From Antrihabitans cavernicola (GTDB lineage Bacteria; Actinomycetota; Actinomycetes; Mycobacteriales; Mycobacteriaceae): a stretch of DNA of 64,000 nt. The notes beneath the pieces are model-generated. The model saw only the letters and a program-made list of their open reading frames with translations. It was not told the origin of the DNA and made no database searches. The position numbers and the translations under genes are program-made. Positions 50,564-60,772 of the stretch are shown here, one piece after another (position 1 is the first letter of the stretch; each line of letters begins with the position of its first letter). The stretch spans positions 372,001 to 436,000 of the forward strand of contig NZ_VLNY01000001.1 of NCBI RefSeq assembly GCF_008297975.1. The letters run 5' to 3'.

Positions 50564-51394
50564 ATCGGCGGGATTCGACTGGGCAGCAGCAAGATCCATG
50601 CCCGCATCGGCCGACAGCGGCACGTAGGTGACACCGGCGAGGTCGAGAGCCGACGTCGGGTCCGGCACCACGGCGACACCGAGACCGGCCGCGACGAACG
50701 TGATGAGTGTCGATGTCTCCGCCACTTCGTGTCGGACGTTCGGAGCGAATCCGGCAGTCGCACACAACTCCGTCAGGGCATCGCTCATCACCGAGCGCCC
50801 CTGTCCGAGATGGGCAATGAAGTTGTCGTCACGCAGATCGGCGATATCGATCCTGTCGTGAGATGCAAGACGATGACTGTCGGGCAGCGCGACGATCAGC
50901 CGGTCACGACGGATCACCTCGAGACGGAGATCGCCTGCATCGCGTGGCGGACGCAGTATAGCCAGGTCGATCTCGCCCGCACGCAACGCCGCGACCTGTG
51001 CGGGCGCAAGCATTTCGCCCCGCAGATCGACGTCCAGTCCTGGCAGTTCCTCCCGCAGCACCCGAACCAACCGCGGCAGCAGGGAGTAGGTCGCCGACCC
51101 GACGCACCCGATCGTGAGATGGCCTTCGACGCCGTCTGCGATTCGCCGTGCGTGCAGTTCTGCAACGTCCACCGCACCGAGGATGTCGACTGTGCGGCGC
51201 AGGAAGTCCTCGCCCGCCGAGGTGAGCTCGACCCGTCGGGTAGAGCGCACGAGAAGCGCGACGCCCAACTCCCGTTCAAGTTGGCGGATCTGCTGCGACA
51301 GCGGCGGCTGGGCGATGTGCAGCCGTTGCGCGGCCCGGCCGAAGTGCAGTTCCTCGGCCACGGCTCGGAAGTAGCGCAGGTGACGAAGCTCCAT
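50516..51394 (-). CDS. LysR family regulator of the pca operon
   Basis: This is a 292-residue LysR regulator. The N-terminal winged helix has FGRAAQRLHIAQPPLSQQIRQLERELGV, and the effector-binding domain runs from about 90. It resembles CatM/BenM/CatR-type regulators in this region (HFGRAAQRLH). It is divergent from pcaF, so it probably controls pcaFDIJ, with a muconate- or ketoadipate-type inducer; that is inference. It is paralogous to the LysR gene at 62376. Convergent overlap of 48 bp with the GDT1 gene is noted. Confidence 0.9.
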   Translation of the reverse strand: MELRHLRYFRAVAEELHFGRAAQRLHIAQPPLSQQIRQLERELGVALLVRSTRRVELTSAGEDFLRRTVDILGAVDVAELHARRIADGVEGHLTIGCVGSATYSLLPRLVRVLREELPGLDVDLRGEMLAPAQVAALRAGEIDLAILRPPRDAGDLRLEVIRRDRLIVALPDSHRLASHDRIDIADLRDDNFIAHLGQGRSVMSDALTELCATAGFAPNVRHEVAETSTLITFVAAGLGVAVVPDPTSALDLAGVTYVPLSADAGMDLAAAQSNPADSAMIGQVLEILRRIA

Positions 51395-51472
51395 TCAATC
51401 CATACTAATGAGATATCAATAGACATGTTTTAGGTATTTCAGAATATCGACCGATCGGCCTACCGTCGAAGC
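51395..51472. promoter_or_regulatory. AT-rich divergent promoter region of LysR and pcaF
   Basis: This 78-bp region is notably AT-rich for this genome. It holds imperfect dyads (GATATC near 51411 and AATATC near 51442) and TATT-TCAG-AATA. LysR proteins bind such T-N11-A dyads. TACCGT seven bases before the pcaF ATG is a possible -10 for a leaderless transcript. Confidence 0.4.
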
Positions 51473-52696
51473 ATGACTTCCGATTCCGACGTGGTGATCT
51501 GCAACCCGCTCCGCACCCCGGTGGGCCGCATGGGCGGCGCGCTCGCCACACTCACCGCATCGGATCTGGCCACCACCACGCTGCGCGAACTGGTCGTCCG
51601 CACCGGGCTCGCCGAGGGCGACGTCGACGACGTGATCCTGGGCCAAGGCTCGCCCAACGGCGAAGCGCCCGCGATCGGACGAACCGCCGCACTCGACGCC
51701 GGGCTCGGTATCGGAGTTCCCGGGATGCAGGTCGACCGGCGCTGCGGTTCCGGTCTGCAGGCCGTGCTGTTCGGTGCTGCGGCTGTGGCGACCGGTGGCG
51801 CCCAGCTGGTCGTGGCGGGCGGCGTGGAATCGATGTCGAACGTCGAACACTATGCGCTGGGCCTGCGAACCGGAATACGCAGCGGCGGTGTCGAACTCAT
51901 GGATCGGCTAGACCGAGCCCGGGCCACCGCAGGCGGGCAGTCCCATCCGATCGACGGCGGGATGATCGAGACGGCGGAGACGCTGCGCGCCCGCTACTCG
52001 ATCTCCCGAGCTGATCAGGATGCCCTTGCCGCACAGTCACATCGACGCGCCGTTGCCGCACACCACGCAGGACACTTCGCCGACGAGCTGGTAGCGGTGA
52101 CGATTCCAGGGCGTCGGGGTGCCCCGGACACCGTCGTCGACCGCGACGAACATCCACGCGCCGATATTTCCCCGGAAAGCCTTGCCGCACGGAAGGCGGT
52201 ACGCCGTCGCGCCGATCCCGACGCCACAGTGACCGCAGGCAACGCGTCCGGGCAGAACGACGGCGCGGCGATGTGCGTCGTCACCACCCGACGGCGTGCT
52301 CTCGATCTGGGCCTTACTCCCCTGCTGACGTTGCGTTCGTGGGCTGTCACCGGTTGCGAACCGGAGGCGATGGGCCTCGGCCCAGTTGCCGCGACCGCCG
52401 CGGCGTTGTCGCGCTCCGGGCTGAGCCTGGCCGATATGGACCTCATCGAGCTGAACGAAGCCTTTGCAGCACAGGTGCTCGCCGTCCTCGCCGAGTGGGG
52501 TATCGCAGCCGGGGACCCTCGACTCAACCCGAACGGTTCCGGCATTTCGCTGGGCCATCCGGTCGGTGCGACCGGCGCCCGCATCCTCGCCACCGCGGCG
52601 TACGAAGCGAAGCGTCGCGATGCGCGCTACGTGTTGGAGACCATGTGCATCGGCGGCGGTCAGGGCATTGCGGCAGTCTTCGAGGCGATCCGATGA
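51473..52696 (+). CDS. pcaF: Beta-ketoadipyl-CoA thiolase
   Basis: This 407-residue thiolase cleaves beta-ketoadipyl-CoA to succinyl-CoA and acetyl-CoA, the last step of the pathway. The nucleophilic Cys is in DRRCGSGLQAV, the His in SLGHPVGATGAR and the final CIGGGQG contains the second catalytic Cys. The pathway assignment rests on context, since acetyl-CoA acetyltransferases look similar. The ATG start overlaps no gene; pcaD follows with ATGA overlap. Confidence 0.9.
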   Translation: MTSDSDVVICNPLRTPVGRMGGALATLTASDLATTTLRELVVRTGLAEGDVDDVILGQGSPNGEAPAIGRTAALDAGLGIGVPGMQVDRRCGSGLQAVLFGAAAVATGGAQLVVAGGVESMSNVEHYALGLRTGIRSGGVELMDRLDRARATAGGQSHPIDGGMIETAETLRARYSISRADQDALAAQSHRRAVAAHHAGHFADELVAVTIPGRRGAPDTVVDRDEHPRADISPESLAARKAVRRRADPDATVTAGNASGQNDGAAMCVVTTRRRALDLGLTPLLTLRSWAVTGCEPEAMGLGPVAATAAALSRSGLSLADMDLIELNEAFAAQVLAVLAEWGIAAGDPRLNPNGSGISLGHPVGATGARILATAAYEAKRRDARYVLETMCIGGGQGIAAVFEAIR

Positions 52697-53463
52697 GCGC
52701 CGTCGAGGTCTTCGCCGTCGAGAGCGGTCAGGCGACGGGACCGACTGTCGTGCTGTCGAATTCGCTCGGCTCCGACCACCGGATGTGGGATCCCCAGCTC
52801 ACAGCACTGGAGGAACGATTCCGAGTGATCCACTACGACACCCGCGGACACGGCCGCTCGCCGGTGCCTGCCGGGCCGTACACACTCGACGATCTCGCCG
52901 ACGACGTCGTCGCACTGCTCGATCGCGTCGGCGTTGAGCAGGCGCACCTGGTCGGACTGTCGCTCGGCGGCATGACGATGATGCGGGTTGCCGCACGAAA
53001 TCCGGATCGGGTCAATCGTTTGGTGGTGCTGTGCACCGGCGCCCAGCTGCCACCGGCGAGCAACTGGCTGGACCGCGCAGCGCTCGTGCGTAGCTCGGGT
53101 AGCGCGGCCATTGCCGCCTCGGTGGTGGCGCGGTGGTTCACACCCGACTATCTCGAAGCCAATCCGGATCGCCGAGAGTTCTACCAGCGCATGGTCGCCG
53201 ACACACCAGCCGAGGGATATGCAGGCTGCTGTGACGCGCTGGCACGACTGGACCTCCGCGACGACCTGCCGCGCATCGTCGCACCGACCCTTGCGATCGC
53301 CGGCGCCGACGACGTTGCAAGTCCGCCTGCCAAGCTGGCAGAGATCGCCGGTCGCGTCGCCGACGGCACCCTGTTAGTAGTCCCAGACAGCTGCCACCTC
53401 GCCAACGCTGAACAGCCACAAACTATTACGCCCGCCATCGTCAAACACTTGGAGCAATCATGA
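52693..53463 (+). CDS. pcaD: 3-oxoadipate enol-lactonase
   Basis: This 256-residue alpha/beta hydrolase opens beta-ketoadipate enol-lactone to beta-ketoadipate. The nucleophile Ser lies in GLSLGGM, near residue 95, following VVLSNSLGSDHRMW and RVIHYDTRGHGRS. The Asp is in AGADDVASPPAK and the His in SCHLANAEQP. It is a stand-alone PcaD, not the PcaL fusion with PcaC seen in some actinobacteria. It is fully overlapped at both ends (ATGA). Confidence 0.92.
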   Translation: MSAVEVFAVESGQATGPTVVLSNSLGSDHRMWDPQLTALEERFRVIHYDTRGHGRSPVPAGPYTLDDLADDVVALLDRVGVEQAHLVGLSLGGMTMMRVAARNPDRVNRLVVLCTGAQLPPASNWLDRAALVRSSGSAAIAASVVARWFTPDYLEANPDRREFYQRMVADTPAEGYAGCCDALARLDLRDDLPRIVAPTLAIAGADDVASPPAKLAEIAGRVADGTLLVVPDSCHLANAEQPQTITPAIVKHLEQS

Positions 53464-54230
53464 GTCTCGACAAGGTCTCGCCGTCGGCGGCCGCGGCAGT
53501 AGCCGACATCCCCAGCGGCGCAAGCCTCGCGGTCGGCGGCTTCGGACTCGCGGGCATCCCGTGGTTCCTGATCGAAGCCTTGCTGGAGCAGGGCGCCGAC
53601 GACCTCGAGATCGTCTCCAACAACTGCGGAGTCGACGGCGCAGGCCTCGGACTACTGTTGGAAGCCAGGCGAATCAGCAAGGTGATCGCCTCCTACATCG
53701 GCGAGAACAAGGAGTTCGGACGCCAATTCCTCGCCGGTGAAGTGACCGTCGAACTCACCCCGCAAGGCACCCTGGCCGAGCGCATGCGATCGGGCGGCAG
53801 TGGCATCGGCGCGTTCTTCACACCCACAGGGATCGGCACCCTGGTCGCCGAAGGCGGACTGCCATGGCGTTACAACGCCGACGGCACCGTCGCACTGACG
53901 TCGTCCCCCAAAGATGTCCGCACCATCGCGGGCAAGGAGATGGTGCTGGAGGAGTCGATCGTCACCGACTACGCACTGATCCGAGCCGCTGTGGTCGACA
54001 AGGCGGGCAACTGCCGATTCCACTCGGCTGCAAGAAATTTCAATCCCCCTGCCGCGATGGCAGGCCGCATCACCATCGTCGAGGCCGAGCGGATAGTCGA
54101 GGTCGGCGGACTGGCGCCCGACGACGTCCACCTGCCGGGAATCTTCGTTCAGCGAATCGTCGAACTCACTCCGGAACAGGCGGCACGCAAGTCGATCGAG
54201 CAGCGCACAACCCGAAAGAGGATCCGATGA
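53460..54230 (+). CDS. pcaI: 3-oxoadipate CoA-transferase subunit A
   Basis: This is the 256-residue alpha subunit of a class I CoA-transferase that activates beta-ketoadipate with succinyl-CoA. It begins with [26 protein letters not shown], the Gly-rich CoA-binding loop. [25 protein letters not shown] is also typical. It works with PcaJ. Its ATG overlaps the pcaD stop and its stop overlaps the pcaJ start (ATGA). Acetoacetate transferases look alike, but neighbours favour PcaI. Confidence 0.9.
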   Translation: MSLDKVSPSAAAAVADIPSGASLAVGGFGLAGIPWFLIEALLEQGADDLEIVSNNCGVDGAGLGLLLEARRISKVIASYIGENKEFGRQFLAGEVTVELTPQGTLAERMRSGGSGIGAFFTPTGIGTLVAEGGLPWRYNADGTVALTSSPKDVRTIAGKEMVLEESIVTDYALIRAAVVDKAGNCRFHSAARNFNPPAAMAGRITIVEAERIVEVGGLAPDDVHLPGIFVQRIVELTPEQAARKSIEQRTTRKRIR

Positions 54231-54877
54231 GCTGGACACGCGACGAGATGGCAGCTCGTGCTGCCGCGGAACTCTCCGAAGGCGACTATGTGAACCTCGG
54301 AATCGGTTTGCCCACACTGATTCCCGACCACATGGCCGAGGATGCGAACATCACCCTGCACGCGGAGAACGGCATCCTCGGTGTCGGCCCGTTTCCCTAC
54401 GAAGAAGACGTCGACCCCGACCTGGTCAATGCGGGCAAGCAGACGGTGTCCGTGCAGCCGGGTGCGTCTTTCTTCGACTCCGCGACCAGCTTCTCGATGA
54501 TTCGAGGCGGGCACGTCGACGTTGCGGTGCTGGGCGGCATGCAGGTGGCTGCCAACGGCGACCTCGCCAACTGGATGGTTCCCGGCGCAATGGTCAAGGG
54601 CATCGGCGGCGCCATGGATCTGGTCAACGGCGCGGGTGTGGTGATCGTATTGATGGAACATTCGACGAAACGTGGTGAACCCAAACTGGTTGCTGCGTGC
54701 AGTCTTCCGCTGACCGGCAAGGCGGTGGTGCAGCGGATCATCACCGACCTCGGCGTTTTCGACACCACGGGTGCCGGCTTCGACCTGATCGAGCTTGCCC
54801 CTGGCGTCACCTACGACGACGTGGTGGCGAAGACCGGCGCACCGGTGATCGACAAGACGAGCGTGGCCTCAGCGTAG
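54227..54877 (+). CDS. pcaJ: 3-oxoadipate CoA-transferase subunit B
   Basis: This is the 216-residue beta subunit. The catalytic Glu lies in [15 protein letters not shown], which forms the glutamyl-CoA thioester. Also present is [14 protein letters not shown] at the N-terminus and [29 protein letters not shown]. Its last three codons overlap the converging LuxR/LAL gene by 9 bp. No transcription terminator is visible in the overlap. Confidence 0.92.
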   Translation: MSWTRDEMAARAAAELSEGDYVNLGIGLPTLIPDHMAEDANITLHAENGILGVGPFPYEEDVDPDLVNAGKQTVSVQPGASFFDSATSFSMIRGGHVDVAVLGGMQVAANGDLANWMVPGAMVKGIGGAMDLVNGAGVVIVLMEHSTKRGEPKLVAACSLPLTGKAVVQRIITDLGVFDTTGAGFDLIELAPGVTYDDVVAKTGAPVIDKTSVASA

Positions 54878-57526
54878 GGACGCTGCGAGCTCCGACCTCG
54901 ACCGCACACCGAGCTTCGCGTAGACCCGAGTGAGGTGGTACTGCACCGTCTTCTGCGAGATGTACAACTCAGCGGCCACCTCGCGATTCGACATCCCTTG
55001 CGCGACAAGCGAAGAGACTGCTTCCTCCTGCGGAGTGAGGTCGATGTCCACGGTACGACCGCGCGGCGCGTTGAAGCCACCGGCACGCAGTTCCCTGTCG
55101 CAGCGCGCGACATAAGTGGTTGCCCCGAGCGACCGGTAGAGGTCTCTCGCATTGGACATGATCGCATCGGCCGCGCGGCGTTTACCCGCCCTGCGCAGGG
55201 TTTGACCGTACGCGAAGTTGACTCGGGCCTGGTCGTAGCGCAGTGGCAAGCCTTCCAACGCGGCCAATGCCGACTCGAACGTTCTTCTGGCAGCAGGCAG
55301 CTCACCCGCCGCCCCCAGCAGACGTCCACGCGCGTAGGCCAGGCGAGCCGTCGCCGACCGCTGCCCTCGGTCGCGCGCGCATTCCTCGTGCGGGCGAAGC
55401 AACTCGTCGGCTTCGTTGAGCTGCCCCTCCAGCACCAGCGCGTTGGCTAGCACGTCCACCCACGGCCAGAAGCCGGGCTCGACAAGCGCCGGCGTCGTCT
55501 CCGACAGCCGAACCATCGGATGGAGCACCTGGCGCACCCGAGCGTAATCGGCTGCGGACTCCGCCAATTGAGCTCGTGCGAGCAGCGTCGGTACCGCCAT
55601 TATCTGGTACGACCCGTCGGTCGCGATCGCCTCCTCGACCGCTTCTTGCGCGCCGTCCCAGTCGCCGCGCAGAGAATGAATCTGCGTCGCGGTCCACTCC
55701 AACAACGGTGTCGCGAGCACGATCCCGCTGTTGCGCGCCAAGATTCGGCCGCGGGCGACGGTCTGCAGCGCCGCATCCCAATCGCCGGTGACGAACTCGA
55801 CGCGCGCCAACCAACCCAGGGACCACAGTGTGATTCGCGTCGATCCGCCGAGTGCGGCCATCGATTCGGCGGCTTCCAAACTGCTCCGTGCGGCCACCGG
55901 GTCGTCGAGACCGAATTCCAACCAGCCTCGTGCCATCGTCACCCGCTGCGACTGCGCGCCGTGTCGAATGGTTCCGGATAGCCGGTCGTACATCGCTCGC
56001 GCCTCGCCGGTCTGCCCGGACCACGCCAGACCGAGACCGCGAATTGCCGACGCCTCGACACCCGTCGGTGTGTCCGGTCCGTCGAGTTCGATTGCCCTGT
56101 CGGCCCATTCGACCAGCGTCGAGCCCTGACAGCGCGCCAGCGAGTCGAGGACGTATCGCTGCGCGATCACTGCGGCAACGTCGGGTTCACGCTCGACCAC
56201 CACGATGTTCCACGCTCGACTCAGTCTCATGCCCGCCTCGTTGGCCCGTCCCCGCAGTATCGCCAGATACGCGAGAGTTGCGTTGCGCAAGGGTGTTTCC
56301 CGCAAGCTCTCCACCGCAGGCACAAGGGCGGCTGCACCGAGGCAGTCACCGGCCGCGAGCAGCGCGTCCACCGCGCGGATCAAGCGGTCGTCGCGAACGA
56401 GAGGATCCGCACTCAATTGCGCTGCTTGCCTGAACAATCCAGCCGCATCGCTCCAGCCACCGTCGGTGGCGCGTTCGCGGCCCAGCGCGTCGAGCCGATA
56501 CGCCAGCGCGGGATCCGCGGCCGAGGTCGCCGCCACCCGGTGATGCAGCGTCCGCGCTGGATCGGTCACGATCGCCGCCGCACGGCGATGGGCATCGGCG
56601 GTGGCTCGCACGCCCATCAGCGTTGTGACCGCCGCGGCGAACAGCGGGTTGCGCAGCTTCGGCAACTCGGCGGCCGGACGCAGATCGCCAGGCGCCGCAA
56701 GCAGTCCGACCCGGGCAGCATCGTCGATGGCGGTGAACGGGTCTTGCAGACCCGCCAGTTCTGTTGCGGTGGCGAAGTTCTCGCGATCGTCGAGAATCGC
56801 GAGGGCCTGCACCAGTGACCGCCCGTGAGCGGTGCAGGCGTCCAGGCGTTCACGCACGTCGTCGACGACGAATCGCGGTGCCGGTATCTCGGTGTCCGGC
56901 TTCGCCCACGCAGCGGCGGGCACCTCGCCAAGGAGAGCAAGCACAGCACGCGGGTTGCCGCATGTGTGGCCGGTGAGCCGCTCGACCGTGGCGGGGTGCA
57001 TCACCAGACCCGCTCGCTGGGCGAGTCGCATCACGGCAGCACCGCCGAGTCCGTCGAGTCGAATGCGTGTCGACGTGCGGGTGTCCACCAGTGCGTCGGT
57101 GTCACGCGATGCCAACACCACCAGGGTCGCCGTAGCTCGGTGGTGCGCGGTGATGCTGATCAGAATCTGCATCGATTCGCGGTCGGCGTAGTGGGCGTCG
57201 TCGATGACGATGAGCCCCGGCCCGTCGTGCTGCCACCGCGTCAGCGCATCCGAATACTCCGCAGCACTGGTGAATTCAGCCTGCAACAGTTGCCCGAGCA
57301 CTGCGAACGGCCGCTGCGCTTCCCATTCGACAGCCTGCGCCCACAGCGCGGGATGCACACCGCCGCTGGTCCGTTCGTAGAGTGTGCGCAGCACTGTGCT
57401 CTTACCGATCCCCGGTGGGCCGAACAGGGTGACGAACGCCGCCCCGTCGGTCGAGGTAGCTGCAACCCGCTCGACAAGATCGGCCACGACGGCGTCGCGG
57501 CCGACACAGTCCGTCGAAGCGGTCAC
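54869..57526 (-). CDS. LAL-type LuxR regulator (ATPase + TPR-like + HTH)
   Basis: This is an 885-residue large ATP-binding regulator of the LuxR family. The N-terminus has a Walker A ([12 protein letters not shown], residues 35-46) and a Walker B ([11 protein letters not shown]). The middle (300-800) is helical and TPR-like. The C-terminal LuxR helix-turn-helix includes [45 protein letters not shown]. It follows the benC/benD gene by 18 bp, so it is the last gene of the benzoate operon and a candidate activator of it. Effector and ATP requirement are unproved. Confidence 0.92.
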   Translation of the reverse strand: MTASTDCVGRDAVVADLVERVAATSTDGAAFVTLFGPPGIGKSTVLRTLYERTSGGVHPALWAQAVEWEAQRPFAVLGQLLQAEFTSAAEYSDALTRWQHDGPGLIVIDDAHYADRESMQILISITAHHRATATLVVLASRDTDALVDTRTSTRIRLDGLGGAAVMRLAQRAGLVMHPATVERLTGHTCGNPRAVLALLGEVPAAAWAKPDTEIPAPRFVVDDVRERLDACTAHGRSLVQALAILDDRENFATATELAGLQDPFTAIDDAARVGLLAAPGDLRPAAELPKLRNPLFAAAVTTLMGVRATADAHRRAAAIVTDPARTLHHRVAATSAADPALAYRLDALGRERATDGGWSDAAGLFRQAAQLSADPLVRDDRLIRAVDALLAAGDCLGAAALVPAVESLRETPLRNATLAYLAILRGRANEAGMRLSRAWNIVVVEREPDVAAVIAQRYVLDSLARCQGSTLVEWADRAIELDGPDTPTGVEASAIRGLGLAWSGQTGEARAMYDRLSGTIRHGAQSQRVTMARGWLEFGLDDPVAARSSLEAAESMAALGGSTRITLWSLGWLARVEFVTGDWDAALQTVARGRILARNSGIVLATPLLEWTATQIHSLRGDWDGAQEAVEEAIATDGSYQIMAVPTLLARAQLAESAADYARVRQVLHPMVRLSETTPALVEPGFWPWVDVLANALVLEGQLNEADELLRPHEECARDRGQRSATARLAYARGRLLGAAGELPAARRTFESALAALEGLPLRYDQARVNFAYGQTLRRAGKRRAADAIMSNARDLYRSLGATTYVARCDRELRAGGFNAPRGRTVDIDLTPQEEAVSSLVAQGMSNREVAAELYISQKTVQYHLTRVYAKLGVRSRSELAASLR

Positions 57527-57544
57527 CGCATCATCGTATGCCGG

Positions 57545-60238
57545 TCACCCCAGGTCCCCGCCCGCCACCGGAAGCACGGTTCCGGTGATGTAGGACGCCT
57601 CGTCGGAGGCGAGGAAGCAGATAGCCGCCGCCTGCTCGTCGAGGGTGCCGTAACGCTTGAGCAAGGACGACCCGATGGTCTGATCGATATGCGCCTGGAA
57701 CCAGTCGCGCTCGACGTCGGTCTTCTGCTCCGGTGTACCGCGCGAGATGCGGCGCGGCGGAGCCTCGGTTCCACCGGGAGCGGTTGCTACCACCCTGATT
57801 CCATCGTCGGCGTACTCGAGCGCCAACGACGCGGTGAGGGCGTTGATCCCGCCCTTCGCAGCCGAATAGGGAATCCGGTTGATGCCGCGCGTCGCCGCCG
57901 ATGACACGTTCACGATCACTCCGCTGCGGCGCCCCACCATCTCCGGAAGCACAGCTCGCGCCATGTACAGCGTCGTCATCAGCGATCGCTCGATCTCGGC
58001 GCGAATCTCGGAGTCGGTGAACTCGATGAACGGTTTGAAGTTGATGGCACCGCCGACGTTGTTGATCAGCACGTCGATGCGCCCGTAGGTGGCGAGTGCG
58101 TGCCGCACGACCGCGACCGCGCCTGCGGACGATTCGAGGTCTGCGGTGACCGCAGATGCCTCACCGTCGGTGGCGAGGTCGGTTGCCAACTCGCGCACCA
58201 ACTCCGAACGATCTGCAAGGACCAGCCGTCCGCCCTCGGCGCCGATTCGGCGGGCAGTCTGCTCGCCGATCCCTTGTGCGGCACCGGTGATGACCACCAC
58301 CTTGTCCGCGAAACGACCGGGCGTGACGAACTTCGGCCGTCGCGCAGTCGAGCGGTCCGCCATGGCACGCCGCATCGTCTGCTTCGACCGATCGGCATGC
58401 GCGCTGACCAGCGCGCGGGCCTTGTCACGGTCGCCGGATTCGAACGCGTCGACGATGTCCACGTGGTCCTGCGAGCACAGCGGATGGCACCAGGTCGCGT
58501 CGCGCAGCGCCTCACTCATCCGGCCCTTCACGTCGAGAGCCTTGTATGCCTCCAGCAGGTGGGTGTTGCCGGTCTGCGTGAACAGGTAGTCGTGGAATGC
58601 GGCGTTGGTCTCGGTGTATTCGGTTGCGTCGACGAAGTGATCGCCCGACACATAGGGCATAGTTGCGTCGGCTAGCAGGCGATAGCCGGATAACTGTCGA
58701 CTGGTCATCCGCCCGAACGTCAGCTCCAGCGCGCCGAGTTCCAACGCAGCTCGAGCCTCGAAGACCGCGTCGGACTCGTGGATTCCAGGATGCTCCTCAC
58801 CGATCTGGTAGCCGGCCGAACCGACAGTGACGGGAACGGGCGCGGGGGTAGGCGAAGGCGAAGAAGAAGGCGCGGCGAACATCTCCTGCCCCGCGATCGA
58901 CCGACCGCCACCGGAAAGCAACATCCCGCTGTCCGCGTCCAGCGGCGTCGATTCGCCTGCCCTGGCAGGCCAAATCGATTGACCCGCGATCTGTCTGCGT
59001 GAATCGGCGTCGTCGGTGCTCGGCATCGCGCCGTCCCATGGTGTCATGGCAGCGGCAGGCAGAATCTGCTGGCGTGCAACGGTTCTGGCATCGGTTGCAA
59101 TGATCAACTCCTCGGACACGACGTCGACCGACAACTGCGCGGGGCGCTCGGCGACAGCAGCCGGCCTTGCGGCCAGCGCGAACTTCTCGTAGTAGAAGCC
59201 GGTCGGCTCCACCCCGGACTCCGAAATATGGGTACGCACCGATTCCACCATCGGCGGTGGGCCGCACAGGTAGATCGCGACGTCGCCGTTGTAGAGGTGT
59301 CGCGGTTCGAGCAGGCTCGTCACGTAGCCCTTGTTCGCGGCGGTGCTGGTATTCGACGAGACGCAATGGTCCCAACTGAATCCGGGCAGCGCTGACTCGA
59401 AGTATGCGATCTCGTCCAGTGCCACCAGATCTTCGTCCGTCGAGACACCGTAGATCAGGTGTGCCTTGCGAGGACTGTTGTCGTCGTGCATCTTCGAAAG
59501 CATCGACAGGATCGGAGCGAGCCCGGTGCCACCGGCAAGGAGCACCACCGGCCGTGCCGACTCACGGAGGAAGAACGAGCCGTGCGGACCGGTAAAGGTG
59601 ATCGCGTCGCCCACCGCGGCTCGATCGGCGAGGTAGGTTGACATCGCGCCGCCCTGAGTCAGCTTGATCAGGAAGGTCAGCCGCTCCTCGTGCGGCGCGT
59701 TGGAGAACGAGTACGACCTCGTCACCGGCGCCCCCGACCCGTCGTCGGTTCCCGGTACTGCGATGTTGACGTATTGACCTGGCAGAAAAGCCAATTCACC
59801 GCGGTTGGGGATGGTCACCGCGATCTTCATCGTGGTGCCGGACAGACGAACCAACTCCACGACCGTGGCGCTGAAGGTGGCTGCCTGCGTCTTGGCGATG
59901 TCCGACGTCGCGGCGATCTGCAACACCAGATCGGAGCGCGGCTTCATGCAGCAGGGCAACGCGTAGCCGTCGTCGGATTCGCTGGGCGACAACGCATCGT
60001 CGATGTAGGTGCCGCCGTCGTAGTCGCCACTTTCGCAGAGCGCCTTGCAGGTCCCGCACGCACCGTCACGACAGTCGAGCGGAATGTTGATCCGTTGCCG
60101 ATACGACGCGTCGGCGACGGTCTGGTCTTCGCGGCAGGTGATGAAACGGGTTACGCCGTCCTCGAAGGCCAACGCCACCTGGTGGGTCGCACCCGCGGAA
60201 GTGGTTGCGCCCGCGGTTCGTTCGTTCGTGACTGTCAT
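57545..60238 (-). CDS. Fused BenC-FCD-BenD: benzoate dioxygenase reductase with cis-diol dehydrogenase
   Basis: This 897-residue protein combines two pathway enzymes. Residues 18-110 are a plant-type [2Fe-2S] ferredoxin (CRDGACGTC, Cys56, 61, 64 and later Cys96 or 97). Residues 115-355 are FAD (RSYSFSN) and NAD (GGTGLAP, CGPPPM) modules: BenC, which feeds electrons to BenAB. Residues 356-480 form a low-complexity Pro/Ser linker. Residues 485-627 match the FCD domain of GntR regulators (His549, His592, His614 as metal ligands) without any DNA-binding part. Residues 640-897 are a classical SDR (TGAAQGIG, NNVGG, YSAAK): BenD, which oxidises the diol to catechol. The frame is continuous, with no sign of a missing stop. 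Confidence 0.9.
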   Translation of the reverse strand: MTVTNERTAGATTSAGATHQVALAFEDGVTRFITCREDQTVADASYRQRINIPLDCRDGACGTCKALCESGDYDGGTYIDDALSPSESDDGYALPCCMKPRSDLVLQIAATSDIAKTQAATFSATVVELVRLSGTTMKIAVTIPNRGELAFLPGQYVNIAVPGTDDGSGAPVTRSYSFSNAPHEERLTFLIKLTQGGAMSTYLADRAAVGDAITFTGPHGSFFLRESARPVVLLAGGTGLAPILSMLSKMHDDNSPRKAHLIYGVSTDEDLVALDEIAYFESALPGFSWDHCVSSNTSTAANKGYVTSLLEPRHLYNGDVAIYLCGPPPMVESVRTHISESGVEPTGFYYEKFALAARPAAVAERPAQLSVDVVSEELIIATDARTVARQQILPAAAMTPWDGAMPSTDDADSRRQIAGQSIWPARAGESTPLDADSGMLLSGGGRSIAGQEMFAAPSSSPSPTPAPVPVTVGSAGYQIGEEHPGIHESDAVFEARAALELGALELTFGRMTSRQLSGYRLLADATMPYVSGDHFVDATEYTETNAAFHDYLFTQTGNTHLLEAYKALDVKGRMSEALRDATWCHPLCSQDHVDIVDAFESGDRDKARALVSAHADRSKQTMRRAMADRSTARRPKFVTPGRFADKVVVITGAAQGIGEQTARRIGAEGGRLVLADRSELVRELATDLATDGEASAVTADLESSAGAVAVVRHALATYGRIDVLINNVGGAINFKPFIEFTDSEIRAEIERSLMTTLYMARAVLPEMVGRRSGVIVNVSSAATRGINRIPYSAAKGGINALTASLALEYADDGIRVVATAPGGTEAPPRRISRGTPEQKTDVERDWFQAHIDQTIGSSLLKRYGTLDEQAAAICFLASDEASYITGTVLPVAGGDLG

Positions 60239-60251
60239 CGGAGAATCCCTG

Positions 60252-60767
60252 TCAGAAGTGGTAGATGTCCACGACGTGGTGGATGTAGTCGTTCTTGAGC
60301 ACTACTGTCTTGCGACGGATCAGTGGCTGATCACCGGAGAAGTCGATCGTGTAGAACGACGTTCCGTAGTACGCATCGATGGTCTTGTACCGGAAATACA
60401 TTGTGTGCCAGTTGAATCGGATGTCGACCAGGTCCCCGGTGCGCTCGATCACCTCCACGTTGGAGATGTTGTGGCTGGTCCGCGGTTCCGGGATGGACGT
60501 TGCCGACGATCGCTCGGTGCGGATGCGGAACACCCGATCTTCCAGACCGCCCTTGTTTGCGTAGTAGATCAACGAGACGTCGCGCTGCGGGTTCTCGACG
60601 AGCAGGTCGGCGTCGTCCCACGACGGCATCCAATAGACGACGTCGTCGGCGTAGCACTCCAGCCACTTCTCGAACTCACGGTCGTCGAGGTAACGCGCCT
60701 CGCGGTAGAGAAACTGTTCGATCACGTTCTGCGTGATCAACTTCGGGCTTGCTTGCGATGTGGTCAT
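60252..60767 (-). CDS. benB: Benzoate 1,2-dioxygenase small subunit
   Basis: This is the 171-residue beta subunit of the aromatic-ring hydroxylating dioxygenase. It has the cone-like NTF2-type fold of the family: FLYREARYLDDREFEKWLECYADDVVYWMPSW, and FRIRTERSS. It has structural and perhaps specificity roles. The start ATG at 60767 has AGGAG; the upstream frame is a shadow of benA. It begins 5 bp after the benA stop and ends 13 bp before benC/benD. Confidence 0.95.
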   Translation of the reverse strand: MTTSQASPKLITQNVIEQFLYREARYLDDREFEKWLECYADDVVYWMPSWDDADLLVENPQRDVSLIYYANKGGLEDRVFRIRTERSSATSIPEPRTSHNISNVEVIERTGDLVDIRFNWHTMYFRYKTIDAYYGTSFYTIDFSGDQPLIRRKTVVLKNDYIHHVVDIYHF

Positions 60768-60772
60768 CGTCC

